Of a stretch of 64,000 nt of DNA, positions 10,363 to 37,162 are shown one piece after another. Location: NCBI RefSeq assembly GCF_041146795.1, contig NC_135167.1, forward strand, positions 35,866,954 to 35,930,953, written 5' to 3'. Origin of the DNA: Maylandia zebra. Its lineage: Eukaryota > Chordata > Actinopteri > Cichliformes > Cichlidae. The notes below the pieces were generated by a model. That model was not told the DNA's origin, ran no database searches, and saw nothing but the letters and a program-made list of their open reading frames with translations. The position numbers and the translations under genes were made by a program. Numbering within the stretch: position 1 is the first letter of the stretch; every line of letters begins with the position of its first letter.

Positions 10363-12420
10363 GAAGCCGAGATCAAGAACTGGTCCTTCAGATACACCAA
10401 TCCATGGTCAATTAGAAAGTTTGTTGTTTTTAGCATAGATTGTTGTAGTGTGTGCGAGATCAGGAGGTAGATGGGTCCTTTGCGGACCCATGGCCTTGCA
10501 GGCCATGTCTTTCTTTGAGTTCTGTTTGGGAGAGCGAGGCTTCAAAGTTTCTGCGTATGCCGCTTGCAAAGGTGGCATTGCTCTACAGTTTCCTCACTGT
10601 GGATAAATCTAATGAAAAAACCCGAGACCACATTCGACCATGTATCAGTCCAATCATCAGTGCTTTCTGGCCATTTCCTGTCTGTGGCACACAACAACAA
10701 CGACGACGTACATGCACAGTAAGATGGTATACTTGGAGTGGGGTGCTATTTTTATGTGTTACATGCATTGAGTGAAAATGAGTGGCGTGTTTGTATTCGT
10801 GTTGGTGGATGTGCAGTAGTTCGGCTTGCTTTATGGCACAGAGGAGGAGGCTGTGTGAGGATTTGATGGTCATTGCTGGGGGGTTTTTGTTTTCTTTACG
10901 TGAGATGCGTTCATAATGAGAAAAGTTCTGCAGTCAGTCATGTAATCAAAGGGATTATTAAAAGGGGTTTTTTGTCAGTATTTTTATGTACTTTTATATC
11001 GCTGTGCATTTATTTTTTTCCAGAGTTATGGTTTTGAATTTAAAAAGTGCCATATTTATATGAATACTGACTGACAGCAAGTTCGTGTGATTTTTAACAA
11101 AGTTGCGCGGATTGTATTTTGAGCACAGAGCAGCATGGCAGGCCTCCACTTTCTGCTCAGCGGTGGTTTCTTGCAGCGTCTGTGGGTCAGAAATACAAGT
11201 GTGAGGACAGAGGGGCATACCTGTGAGGGATGATGGCTCTTCACGTCAAACCAAATGCTTTTCCTTCATGCATATCAGCTCTGTGGGTGTCCAGGAAGGC
11301 TTCTAGCGCTGTGCCCACTGCAGTATTAACAGCTAGATGACGCCTTGATATTCCAAAAACATTTAATGTACTTTTAAGTCAAGACACGTATGCTGTTTTT
11401 GTATCTTTTATTTCTGTCATAGATTCTGCAGTTTAGTACGTTGTTGTTTTTTTTTGTTTGTTTGTTGTTGTTGTTGTTTTTTGTAAATTCAGCAGCATCC
11501 ATTCTGTAACAAATTGTTACCGCTTGATTGTTTGCCTTTTACTTCATTTAGTTTTATTTTATCAAAGAGCCGATGTCCTGTATTGACTGCAGGCTTACGT
11601 ATATATTTGACAAAAGAATATTGTATGTTTAATAATGAAAACAAAAACCACACGAAAAGACAAAAAAAAGAAGGAAATACAGGAAGAAAAAAAAGGAAAT
11701 GGAGAAAATTGAGGGGGGTGTAATTTATATTTTAAAACTGCATGCACAAGGCTGGGAAAGTCATATTTAGAATAACAAAGTAACAAATGGCAGTGCCTTT
11801 TTCTTTTTTTGTACTCGAGACATTTAGCCCAAATGTAAATGGTTTTATATGGACTTTAAAAACTGTAATGATACAGGATGAAACGCGCAGCAGGTGTATG
11901 AGGTCACGTTCACACTGCAGCCCTGAAATGTCAAAAGTTCACATTAAGCTCCACTTATATTCATGTACAGGTGGGTAAAAAACAAAAACAAACAAACATT
12001 AGCTTGATTAACTTGCGAAATCATATAGTTTTATGTTGTGTCCCAAAACCCTCTTATATTTGACACTCACTGAGGACTTTTTGGTTGTTAAAAATCAGAT
12101 TTTTACCTGGCTACAGCACTGATCACTGTCCATATCTGTGATATTCAGTAACGCGTGTATGTAGAACTGCAGCTGACTGCTAGTTTTAACACCACTTAAT
12201 TATATCATTACTTGTTTAAAGGGACAGAGAACAATATCCATAATAACACAGTGATTTGTCTCACTGTGACTAACTATGTAAAACCAAAGACACTCTGTTC
12301 ACTGTAATGGAAGAGCTTGGTGCTTCCTGCTACCTGAGGCATGAGTTCTGATGTGTTGGAGCCTCACCTGGTGGTAACACGGCGTATGCTCACTCATGCA
12401 GTGATCCATCCCATAGACTA

Positions 12421-12504
<84 letters not shown>

Positions 12505-13600
12505 ATGTTATTTGCTAGATTACACCTTGCAAACCCTTTGTCCTGGTCGAATTCCTCCTTTATGCATTTGGTCACATTGGGCCAGCCTACTCTCTTCTCT
12601 CCTGACATGCTCTGTTCATTTGAAACACAGCTGCAGTCTGAAGTGCTGATGCATAGACTTTGATTGGAGGAGGGAGACTGCTCCACCTGATTATTAAGTT
12701 AATGCAGCTTCCTAGATTTAAGCTGCTTTCTTAAAATAAATGTGAGGCACGCAGGGTGAACGTGAACTCGGCCGCTCGTCTTGTTTCTGTACTCTGTAGG
12801 TACTTCTTAATGCTGAATGAAGTTAAGAATTATTCTGGTCTCAACAACAACAAAAAAACGTGTGAATGGCTATGTGACAGTGAGAGAGAGAGGTTTTGTG
12901 TGTGTGTTTGTGTGAGAGAGAGGTTTAGGATACATTCAAGTATTTTTAATGTGTCTTGCTGTACTTCTGTTGCGATGTACCAGAATGCTGTGACTTGGCA
13001 TGCCCTGTTATACATTAAAAAAAGAAAAGAAAAAAAAGAACAAGCTGCAAGTTGTCCAGTGTTTTTGTACAAGTGCTGGTTAATTTTAGAGGGGGGGAGA
13101 GAATCTGTCTCTTGTCACAGTGTCTTCTACAGCTTCTACAGAAACACACCATCTCAGGAGTCCCAAGCTTCATCATTTTCTCTTAGTAAATCTGATCCGT
13201 TTGCTAATGTTCCAAAAAGAATGTCAGTTTTTCTGTATAAGTGCAAAGGCAGTGCAACAGTTCGCACATATGATTACTGTGACCATTACATGTTGCCAAA
13301 ATGATAACCGTGACATTAAGAACAGAGTACAGCAATTCAGTATTTGAGGTATGCCATATACAAATAAACATTTGTATATGGCATACTGTATGGTCTGTGG
13401 TGGAGGTGTGGTCTGCAGCTCGGCTGCAGAGGGGGGGGTGGCGCCGGCGAAACTGGCAAGGCAGCTGGAAGCAATTCAGTAATTATGCTCTGTGTCAGTG
13501 ATGCTGGGACCTGGAGGAAGAGGGGACAGGTGGAGACGGCTGGAAAGCTGTCAGAATGAGGGAGTGAGACACTGAGAAACACACATTTTGTAAATAAAAA
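7099..13600 (+). other. samd4a: Probable SAMD4A 3' UTR and downstream sequence
   Basis: About 6.5 kb after the SAMD4A stop has no further exon-like signal. It is T-rich, with long T/GTT runs (10240-10370, 11445-11480) as in long vertebrate 3' UTRs. Candidate AATAAA poly(A) signals on the plus strand are at 8676-8681, 12735-12740 and 13593-13598, the last followed by a GT-rich stretch. Several plus-strand frames here (for example at 12756-13304) show no protein-like composition and are treated as chance. The true 3' end cannot be fixed from sequence alone. Confidence 0.4.
12424..12502. repeat. (AT)n microsatellite
   Basis: Uninterrupted alternating TA of nearly 80 bp. It is self-complementary and likely length-variable. 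Confidence 0.97.
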
Positions 13601-14397
13601 CATGGTCATAACCACGCCAAGTGTCTGGGGTCGCACAGCTCAATGCTGTCCCGTCCAACTATGAGCACTAGGAGCTGGTTTGAAGCTCTACTGAATTTAG
13701 ACCTGCGGTCAACTCCATCAGATAACTCCTCTTTACAAATGGGTAAAACATCAGTGAAAACTCAGAGACCTGCTAGTCTCCTGAAGCATGGTGCGTACAC
13801 ACACTCTCACGCACACAAAAAGCATTAAGCAATTCAAATCACTCAACCACAAAAATTAAAACTGATTAATGAAGTTATTTTAGTAACTTAGCTATTTCTG
13901 TCCACAAAGTAACATGGGCAGCCATCTGGCCTGACTGGTTGGGGGTGAGGGGAGGAAGACGGCACAAAAGGGAGATGGGAGAGAGAAGACAACACCTAAT
14001 GGCATGGTGGAGAAGAACGCTCAGTGCATCACAAGATATTCCCAAACAGGCTGAACTTAAAGCATGTCAGGCATCCCCTGACACAGCCCTGTGCTTTATT
14101 ATAAAATGAAAGTTTGTCTAATCTTAATTTAATCTGATCAGATTTCTGTAAATGAACGTTTGTGTGAATCAAACCAGTAGCTACATGTAAACGACACTTT
14201 CTTCAGTGATTCAATTTCCTGTTTGTGATTATCGTTTTTAAATGCAGTGAACAATAAACATGTTGATATGTTCATTTGATTTATTTGAAGTTAATTTTGA
14301 AGCAAATCTCAGCTTTCTTTAAAAATCTGATATGTTAAGTCATGTTTATAATTTCTATATATAAATTGCCTCTCTACTGTACCAGTAACCAAAGCTG

Positions 14398-14537
14398 ACT
14401 ACGGAGCTTGGAAAGAAGAAGAAGCTTCTTGGATGAGAGGTGAAACGTCTTCAAGCAACTTAAAGAAGTCCAGACGCTTTTCTTTCCAAGCTCCTTAGAC
14501 TATGATGACCTGGATGACTGAGAACCTTCACAGACGT
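14398..14537 (+). repeat. Dispersed repeat copy A (possibly Penelope-like)
   Basis: Contains CTTCAAGCAACTTAAAGAAG then TCCAGACGCTTTTCTTTCCA and GATGACCTGGATGACTGAGA. Most of this recurs at 19848-19936 on the same strand with a few substitutions. The motif is common in fish genomes. My assignment to a Penelope-like retroelement is from memory and weak. Confidence 0.5.
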
Positions 14538-15916
14538 TAAGTTAAAAGTTTGCGTTTATGCTGTATGTGTATATGTATATGTTTGAATCTGTACTCAATG
14601 ACCATAAAAACATTGTGTGTTCCATTAGTTTATTCAGCATTAAGATCCCCTCAGTTAAAAATCCGACGTACTGTTTACCAACTTGAGTTTGTCTGCATAT
14701 TTCTGCACATTATCTCTCAGGCTCAGACATTTACAAACCTCTCTGGAGAACATAAAATGCTGCCTAGATTCAAGTAAATGTCACCTGAACTTTTCTCATT
14801 TGTGAACACAACTTTCACACAGTAGGTCACGAGAACTTGGTTATCATCTCGAAACAACCACCAGGGGGAGCCCAAGTTGGGATATTTTGCATCCAGCACA
14901 CAGTAATGGAAAAGAGTTGTGGTGGTGCAGTGTTAGATTTACTTTCAATTTTACTTTAAGATACTTGCTTTAAAAGTATTGAAGGAAATATGATGATGAC
15001 CCAGGTTGTGTCAATAAACAGCTGACTATTTTTTCATGATAACAATAACAGCAGTGTGTCCCGGCAGCAGTTTAACAGCATTAATTCTAAAATGTTATTT
15101 GAAAAATAAATAAAGAAATGAAATGGGCACTTATACTTTTTATATTCTCAGTTTCAACATTCAATATGTCATCTCGGTACTATACTCAGTTAAATGTAGG
15201 CCTGTATCAACATTACAACCAACACTTGCTCCTCTTACTTTTCCTGCAGCACAGATTACTGTCACAGCAGTCCTGCTGTTGATCTGTAGGTGTGCAGCCT
15301 GCAGGAGCCATCACCATCAAGGAGATGTTTAGGATTAAGCCTTTGAATACTGTCAGAAACTTTTTAAAGGGAATTCAATCTGAAGCCTTTAGTTCTACAT
15401 CACGAAGCAGAGTCAGTGTCCAAACTGAGAGTAGAGCTGCTGAGTCATGCTCTGTCAGACACCCAGACCCCGACCAGCTCCACCTTCCCGCTGCTCTCTC
15501 TGGGCCCAGGGCCAGATTAACCCAGTAAGTGACCTCAGGGCTAAAATGAGCTCTGGGCCCCATTTTGTCTGTTTCCACTTTAGTTCAGCATTTTCTTCTT
15601 TCCCTTTCAGACCAGGGTTATATGAACTTCTCACTGCTCTTTTTATCATTTCCAACATAACTCTGTAATGGATCAGATGGCAAGATTTAATTTTTTAATG
15701 GAATAAATAAACTAGCTTCTAATTGTCCAAAGGCAAATCTATAATATACTTATAATCATTTAGTTAGTGTGTCTAACACAAGCTTGCTGTCATGTAGCAG
15801 TGCTTCACTTTTTTTACAGTAACAAATGGTCAAATTACAGAACAAGAGTTGCTCAACCTGAACGTACAACAAACTGTAAGCTGGATCTACAGCTCCCCTA
15901 AGGTTAATCGACCTTT

Positions 15917-15980
15917 AGACTGTATATAAAAGATAGTCATAGCCACCATGACATCACTGAGCTCGTGAGGTTCCCATATC
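15917..15980 (+). repeat. Dispersed repeat copy carrying GACTGTATATAAAAGAT
   Basis: The motif GACTGTATATAAAAGAT followed by a TAGCCACC...TGACATCA segment is a degenerate copy of a fish repeat. Related copies occur at about 37574 and 44185. Confidence 0.45.
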
Positions 15981-17036
15981 AACACTGAGGTGAGCGGTTT
16001 TATCTTTTTGAAAATAGATATGAAGTGCAGAGTATGGATCTGACCTGGAATCTGAAGAACAATTTATGCTAGTTGGTTATCCGTACCCCAATTAGATTTT
16101 CACTCAGGATTATGTGGGGATCTACTCACTTTTGGAGCTTTAGAGGAAGTGCAGCTCCGTAGGTCATCTCCTGGTCAGCACTAAACAGTCACATCTGCAG
16201 CTGAGGAACCAGACATGTACCTCTGAGGTTAGAAGAAGCAAAGAGCCACAACAAAAGCAGTTTGTTTGCTTGACATTGACATTGTGCGTCCATGTCTGTA
16301 AGTTAAACTCTTCACCGAACACTGCAGTAACTCCACTGGAATGACCTGCAGTTCATGCAGCATTTACCTACACTGAACCTTTTAGCAAACAGTCGGTTAT
16401 TTACACATGGTGCAGTTATTAGGAAGCATCACTGTACATTCAGAGTCATATTTGTGTCCACACAATGAACCGAGTTCATTCTCTTTTCTGTCTGTTTTTG
16501 GTTTCCACCAAGAAAAACAAAGACATTGAAGTTGGTATTGATATTGTTACAAATGACTATTTAATCCAGTAATTAATTAGTATCCAAGTATCACTTTTTG
16601 TTTTGGCCAAGCCTACTAAAAGCCACACCTACACAGTATGTCATGAGCAAGACTGAGTATGCCCACAACCACCACAGTTGTTGTCTTCAGTTAAACAATA
16701 GTTCTAATCAACAGTTTCTTTTCTCTTTTTTTCAGTCAGTAATACTTTACCCTATAATACCAAACCTCGTGTAGTGTTAAAGGACAGAGAAATGTGACAG
16801 CAGCTAATGAAATGTGGATGCTAGTCTGAATCTTTGGTCTTACTGCACAGGACTATGCAGCTGCAATATCCAGGACAAGACACATTTGAAGAAATGTTGC
16901 TCCAGCGGTTCCTTGGACAAATATGGTTTCTGAAATTTGACTAGTTGAAAGTATCTGTTTCTGTGTGTGGCAAAGTTAATGTAGACAAAAGACCATAGGT
17001 ATCAAATGTGAATTTATAAAATATGGAAACAATATC

Positions 17037-17374
17037 ACCCAATACTATCTCCCTTAGAGATAGGGTGAGAAGTTCAGCCATCTGGGAGGGGCTCAGAGTA
17101 GAGCTGCTGCTCCTCCACATTGAAAGGAGGCAGTTGAGGTGGTTCAGGCATCTGACAAAGGATTCTTCCTGGGCGAGGTGTTCCAGGCATGTCCTTCCCA
17201 CCGGGAGGAGGCCCCAGGCAGACCCAGGAAATGCTGGGGCTGGCCTGGGAACACCTTGGTGTTGCCCCAGACAAGCTGGAGGAGTTGGCTGGGGAGAGGG
17301 AGGTCTGGGCTTCTCCGCTTAGGCTGCTGCTCCCGCAACCCGGTTCCGGATAAGCGGAAGATGATGGATGGATG
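17037..17374 (+). mobile_element. 3' fragment of an RTE/Rex3-like LINE
   Basis: GC-rich block with GAGGGGCTCAGAGTAGAGCT, GGGAGGAGGCCCCAGG and GGCTGGGGAGAGGGAGGTCTG, ending in GGATAAGCGGAAGATGATGG and short ATGG repeats. This matches the remembered 3' end of Rex3-type retrotransposons, which terminate in a GATG-type tandem. It is 5'-truncated, with the reading frame broken. Confidence 0.6.
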
Positions 17375-18437
17375 GAAACAATATCAAACTTCCTCACACA
17401 TGCCTACACTGTTTTAAGTGTTTTCTTGTAATTGTACATTTATTTACTCGTGTATTTTAACATTTTGTTACTAATCAAAATTCTAGGGAAGTCTGACATA
17501 TTTGTTTCACGTGCACTTAAAACAACATATCCATAGTCTGAGGTAATAACTGGATACACACCATGTTTCTGATGTTTTGATAATAATTACAGTGAAGGGC
17601 AGTTTTGTCTGAATTTCAGGGCAGAAAATTACAGTTCATCAAATAATTTATTATGTACATGCCTGTAGTTTGGCTATTTGATTTGTGCCATCTGGCGTCA
17701 TAGATAAACATAAATGGGTATCATCTACAAAGTAATGAAAACGTATGCAGTGCTTTCTAACGATATTGGCGAAGTAAGCTCGTATAGAATAAGGTCTTAT
17801 GTCACCAGTACAGTCATGAAGCTCTGTCTGTGTCATAGCACAGAACTTTATGACTGACTTTTGAATCTATCAGATGGATACGATCTTTTTCTTGATTTAC
17901 AATGACTTTTTAAACAATTCTTGAACTAAAGGTAAGATTGGTAATCAGTCTCTATTTAGCTGAGACAGCTGAATAGACTGAGGGCTTTTTAAGGACTGGT
18001 TTAATTACAGCAATCTTAAAAGCCTGTGATACATACCCTACTAATCCTACTAATACACAAAATCTCTATCTGCCCTCCTACACAAACAAGACAGGTGCAG
18101 CCAAACTTGGCACACAGGTACATGTTAAGCTTTTATTTAGATTACATATTATAGTGATTGGTGGTTACTAGCAACCACCTGCCAAAGGACGAAAAATCTA
18201 TAGCATTTATGCCTCTGTAACTCCTTATAAAAGCACAGTATAAAAAACATCCATTTTATATCCACAGAACATCAATATTAAAATATACTTATATACCACC
18301 ATTAAAATTACATTTTTACAGTATGCAAGCACTCAGGGAGACACACAGAAAGGGAGCTAATTAATATACGTAATCACAACACACCAAACAAAACTGTACT
18401 TAGGATAAATTGATTTTATTAGCTGCTTTAGTCCTTC

Positions 18438-18610
18438 GCCCTCTCCTCACCACCAATCAGTCACGGCAGATGGCTGCCCCTCCCTGAGCTTGTTTCTACT
18501 GGAGATTTCTTCCTGTTAAAATGGAGTTTTTCCTTCCCACTGTCACCAAGTACTCACTCATAGGGGGTTGGTTCCCTGTACTATTGTAGCGTCATGAAGC
18601 GAATGTTTTT
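18438..18610 (+). mobile_element. LINE2-like 3' end fragment
   Basis: Contains GCAGATGGCTGCCCCTCCCT, TTTCTTCCTGTTAAAATGGA and GTTTTTCCTTCCCACTGTCA. The same arrangement occurs at 26900-27115 and 45878-46110. It is a common fish LINE2-type 3' tail, here degraded. Confidence 0.6.
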
Positions 18611-18983
18611 GTGAAATTGAATATTAAACTTTTTGTAGCTTTTGTACTTTACATAGTAAAATATTGTTCATAGCTACTTAAAAAGCAAGTGGTGCATGAA
18701 CACGAAACTTCCAAAGTCAAAAATTTTCCTTGTCTGCTAATGTTGCATGAATTTACGGAAAGCTTTAAAGGAAATAAACTTACATGTAAACTTATGTGTG
18801 TGCTGTGAATAAAGACATGGGCGCTGCTGTCACACAGAGGTTTATTTTCTTTGATTAAAAAGTCTTCAACGTGAACACAGTACATGATGCGACAATGATG
18901 TCGAAGGGGCCAATGAACAGGCTTTCCTTCTCGACAAGGCCAGAAAAACAACATCAGAGCTGTTTGTTAGCGCCCATCTTCAC

Positions 18984-18986
18984 TCC

Positions 18987-19018
<32 letters not shown>
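18984..19018. repeat. (CA)n microsatellite
   Basis: Run of CA dinucleotides. A second shorter CA run is at 19182-19204. Confidence 0.9.
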
Positions 19019-19021
<3 letters not shown>

Positions 19022-19847
19022 CCAGTCATCATGTTGCACGTCACAAGTTAAAACCTCCCAAAATCTGTCTGGGGACAATTGTGATGCATTGAAATGTAAA
19101 AGCATGAACAGCACACACACCTGTCACCATACTGTTCATCTGCTGGCATGCAAACTGTATGCACAAACAAATGCACTAACTCACACACACACACACACAC
19201 ACACTTCATTTGCCTCTCATGGAAATGACAAATTCCAGTTTGGTTGATAAAGATTGGTTTTGTTGTGAGAAGCGAGTTGGCACATGAAGGCAGGCCCTTG
19301 CAAAGGACCATAAAACAAATGACAACGAAAAAAATCAAATAAAACTCAGAACACTGGTGTAATGTAAAGATGCAGTCTGAATGTTTCCATTGATGATTCC
19401 ACGCAATTTGATATTAAAATTATGTTAATACAACAACAACAATAATGTCAATAATAATAATAATACATACGTCATGGTAAAGACTCTAATTTAAATTTGA
19501 GTTGTAAATTAATTTAAAAAAAAAAAACAGACTGAAGGGCTAAAAAGTTGTGACAGCAAATTTTAGAAATGAGGTTCTTAAAGAGTGACACAGTGTTAAA
19601 GTGACAAACAGCATGTTTAAAGCTCAAACGCATGAACCAATGACACAAAAAATCTTATCCAGGGCTATAGCTGTTTGTAATTACGTTTTCTATTTATACT
19701 TTTTTTGGGGGGGGGTTCAAATAAATGTAGTTGGAAAGGCCCCAGAGTTCAGAGTGATACTGTTAAAATGGTTGGTCAGTCTAACACCTGGAGATACGTT
19801 AATATATGTAAAAACATTATATTAAAAAATTAGTCAGCAGGTTTGCT

Positions 19848-19936
19848 TTCAAGCAACTTAAAGAAGTCCAGATGCTTTTCTTTGCAAGCTCCTTTGACTA
19901 CGATGACCTGGATGACTGAGAACCTTCACAGACGTC
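19848..19936 (+). repeat. Dispersed repeat copy B
   Basis: Shares TCAAGCAACTTAAAGAAGTC and GATGACCTGGATGACTGAGA with the copy at 14398-14537, same strand, with substitutions such as AGATGC for AGACGC. Confidence 0.55.
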
Positions 19937-20492
19937 AGCAGGTTTAGTTTATAAAGACTTTATGAAGCCTGAAAAGAGAGCCCAGAGAAGGTTCAGACCA
20001 CTTGAATTATAATATGCTGAGAGGTTGTTGGTTTTTTGGATGTTTTGACCAATGGCCTTCAAAGCTTTGCACTGAACCTGTTACACTTGGCCTTATTTTA
20101 TGTCATATATATTGTTCGAATGGTGGACACTTACATTAAACACGGCCATTTTCACTGTATGTACAAGCTCAGGATATAGGCTGCTCTAAATGATTGGCTT
20201 CAGGCCCTTTTTTCTACCATTGACTCTGTATGATGTCACAAGGAGGGGAAATCCTAAATATGGTCGTCTCAGGCACACAGCTCTGAAACCCGTGTTGAAC
20301 CATTACTGGATCAAACAAATGACGAGTTAATGAGATAATTCTACCTTTAGCACCAATCTGTTGAGAGGAATGGCCACAAAATCAGGTTTATCTACTTACT
20401 GAGGAAAAAGTAGACAGACAATAGCGAAAACTAGTATATTTGAGGTCACAACAGCAGTGAGAAGTAAAATGTCCAGACTACAGTGCTACAAG

Positions 20493-21626
20493 CAATGTTC
20501 CATCTAAGCTGCGCGCGTCTCTGCGCACAGAAAATCTGCATTGTGCACAAAAAAAAATCTAACCTGAATTGAAATTAAAATAAATACGTTAACAATTCTA
20601 TTTTGCAGTATTAGTCAATAAGTGACTGGCAGCTCCCGTATAGGATTATAACGATGCCACCTTATCCCATAGTCCAGCCAATAATGCGATTCACACTCGT
20701 ATATACGCAGCTAATCAACGTCGTCGGCAGGCTATGACAGCGTCCTTATGTGCCGACACCGGTGTTTTAGCTAGCAAAGCGGCGTGGCTAACATGGCTTC
20801 CCACCACATCAATGACAACGTGTACAACCATTGGAGATGTGAGCAGGACAGACAGCGGTGTTTTGAGATGTGAGAGATTTGCAACGTTTAGCGCAAATCT
20901 TGTGTACTTAGTGTGTAGTGTAGTCAATAGGTTGTGTGTGTCAGAACAATGAGGCGACTGCTGAATGTTACAGGTGTTACAGGAGTGATACATCTCCTGT
21001 TGTCAGGCCTGCAGGTATCAGGCTTGTGATGTTCTCCTTTATCTCATAGTGGACAGAAATTATTTTTTGGAGTGGCACACATAATTTGTGTGGCATCAAA
21101 TTTGATGCAGAACAGCTGATTGTTCTGTAGAAAGTTTGAAATGTTTATTTAAAAAAACGCTTTGGCTGCATTTTTAGGTAAACAGCTGCAAAAAACTTTG
21201 TTTACAAAAGTTACTTTTTTGAAGAAGTAACTATATAATTAATTGCCCAACATTTGTCATTATATACTGCATTTTGCAGACAGAGAGTTACAGACTCTCT
21301 CCCAGACCACAGACTCATAATACAAGTCAGAAAACAAAAGAAAGTTGTGTTTTCAAAATTGGAGTTCAAGTTATTTTTACTTCCAATAGTGTTGACATAC
21401 TACACAGGTCATGAACAAGATTTGAAATTTTCATTGTAAGTGGGCTAAAGCACTTAATTAAAAGTAGTCTAACATAAATGTAAATGCTGTAATTTGATTA
21501 TTTTGGATGGATTCGATGCTGGCGTGACCACAGTGCACACGTCTAATGTTGCTCACAGTGGTTCAAGGGACTGCTCAGGGAGATTGTGTGTTCGCTCAGA
21601 GACATGAAAATTTAGAGGGAACATTG
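20493..21626. mobile_element. hAT-like non-autonomous transposon
   Basis: The left end is CAATGTTCCATCTAA and the inverted right end is CAATGTTCCCTCTAA. The flanks GCTACAAG (20485-20492) and ACTATAAG (21627-21634) agree at 6 of 8 positions, as expected for an aged 8-bp duplication. The interior from about 20860 to 21170 is homologous to the interior of the piggyBac-type element at 3525-4554. No transposase frame remains. Confidence 0.7.
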
Positions 21627-22440
21627 ACTATAAGTATCTGAGTTTGCACGTTTGACCAAGTGCTACCACATTAATAGACAGATGAAGCCGTTAATTTAAA
21701 AAGGGCTTGTAGTGACACGGACTCCTCTGGGCTGTTAGACTGTAATGGAAATATTTGATGTTTTTCTAATGCACTTTGGTCAGGGTTAGCTGCCAAGTGT
21801 TGCTTGATGTTCTCTCTGAATCTACTGACTTAACATAGGCACCGCTTTTAGTGAGGACATTCTTTGGATTCTGATTCCTTAGTTTTTCAAACCTAAAAGT
21901 ATTTTTGTTTTGTTTTTTATGGCTTTCAGTCAACAAAATCTGAACCGCTTAGTGTCAAAATTACAGATAATTAAGGAAATACTGGTGGAAATATTTATGC
22001 TGTTAGTTTGCTTTTGTCTTTGTGTTATTTACTTGTGTCAGTGAGTATCCGGAGGAGTTAAAAGGACCGGTTACTTTTACAGGGAGGGAATTCTCTCCAT
22101 AAACTGTCCTTCCATTTTTCCTCGAGGCCTGTGACTGATATTTGAAAGACGAGCACACACACACAACACAAAAGAGCTCAAAGTCTGTCCTGTCGTCTAA
22201 AAGCAAACAACGTGTAAACCAGTGGCCTCGCACTAAAATCACAGAGGTAACAGTTCACTTTATCCGATGAGCACAATAACACAGAAAACACCCGCCTCTG
22301 CCTTTGATGAGATGGAAACAAACACACGCACACACTTGTACAAACACACTCACACACACACGCAGGTAGCACGGCAGCTGGTTCATGTAGGTTGGAGGTA
22401 ACCCCAGGCAACAGGAGGAAGGCGAGAAGCTTCATCCCCC

Positions 22441-36992
<14,552 letters not shown>

Positions 36993-37095
36993 CGCTGCGG
37001 TTCTCTTGCCTTCTTAGTTGAGCACTTGTTGCATCAGTTTCTGACGGGTACTTTAGTTTGAGTTCAAGTGGGCGACACGGTTGCAGCCTCAGCAT

Positions 37096-37162
37096 CCTTT
37101 ATAACAGCAGGATAATCCAGAGCGAGCTCCTATTGGCTAGCCAGATCTGAAGGGGCGGGGCC
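37096..37162 (-). promoter_or_regulatory. gch1: GCH1 core promoter: TATA, CCAAT and GC boxes
   Basis: On the minus strand there is TTATAAAGG (37104-37096), a CCAAT box (37136-37132) about 30 bp upstream of it, and a GC box (GGGGCGGGG on the plus strand, about 37152-37161). The start codon is at 36992, so transcription should begin near 37065-37075. Mammalian GCH1 promoters also use a TATA-like element with a CCAAT box. Function is inferred. Confidence 0.6.

Larger units (their letters stand above)
13601..18430. other. Intergenic region between SAMD4A and GCH1
   Basis: No coding exon can be supported here. It contains fragments of dispersed repeats (about 14398-14537, 15917-15980 and 17037-17374, listed separately) and otherwise AT-rich unique-looking DNA. 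Confidence 0.5.
18611..22440 (-). other. gch1: Region downstream of the GCH1 stop (3' UTR plus intergenic)
   Basis: The 3' UTR of GCH1 must begin at 22440 and run leftward. The minus strand has a possible AATAAA near 18842-18847 (AAAATAAACCTCTGTG context), but the true end is unknown. The region contains CA repeats, a second copy of the dispersed repeat (19848-19936) and a hAT-like element (20493-21626). Confidence 0.4.

Noticed and set aside
12424..12502. Structured or CRISPR-like repeat
   Set aside because: It is a simple AT dinucleotide run with no spacer/repeat arrangement, and no CRISPR array exists in this window.
12756..13304. Plus-strand frame of 182 codons
   Set aside because: Low-complexity, Cys/Ser-rich, overlaps AG/GT repeats, and has no domain or splice support. 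It lies in the UTR-like region after SAMD4A.
14420..14450. Hammerhead-ribozyme-like GGATGAG...GAAAC in the dispersed repeat
   Set aside because: The invariant CUGAUGA core is not present and the flanking stems do not form, so it is not a supported ribozyme.
37096..37104. Shared bidirectional promoter for GCH1 and WDHD1
   Set aside because: WDHD1 ends here rather than starts, and both genes run leftward, so the promoter serves GCH1 only.
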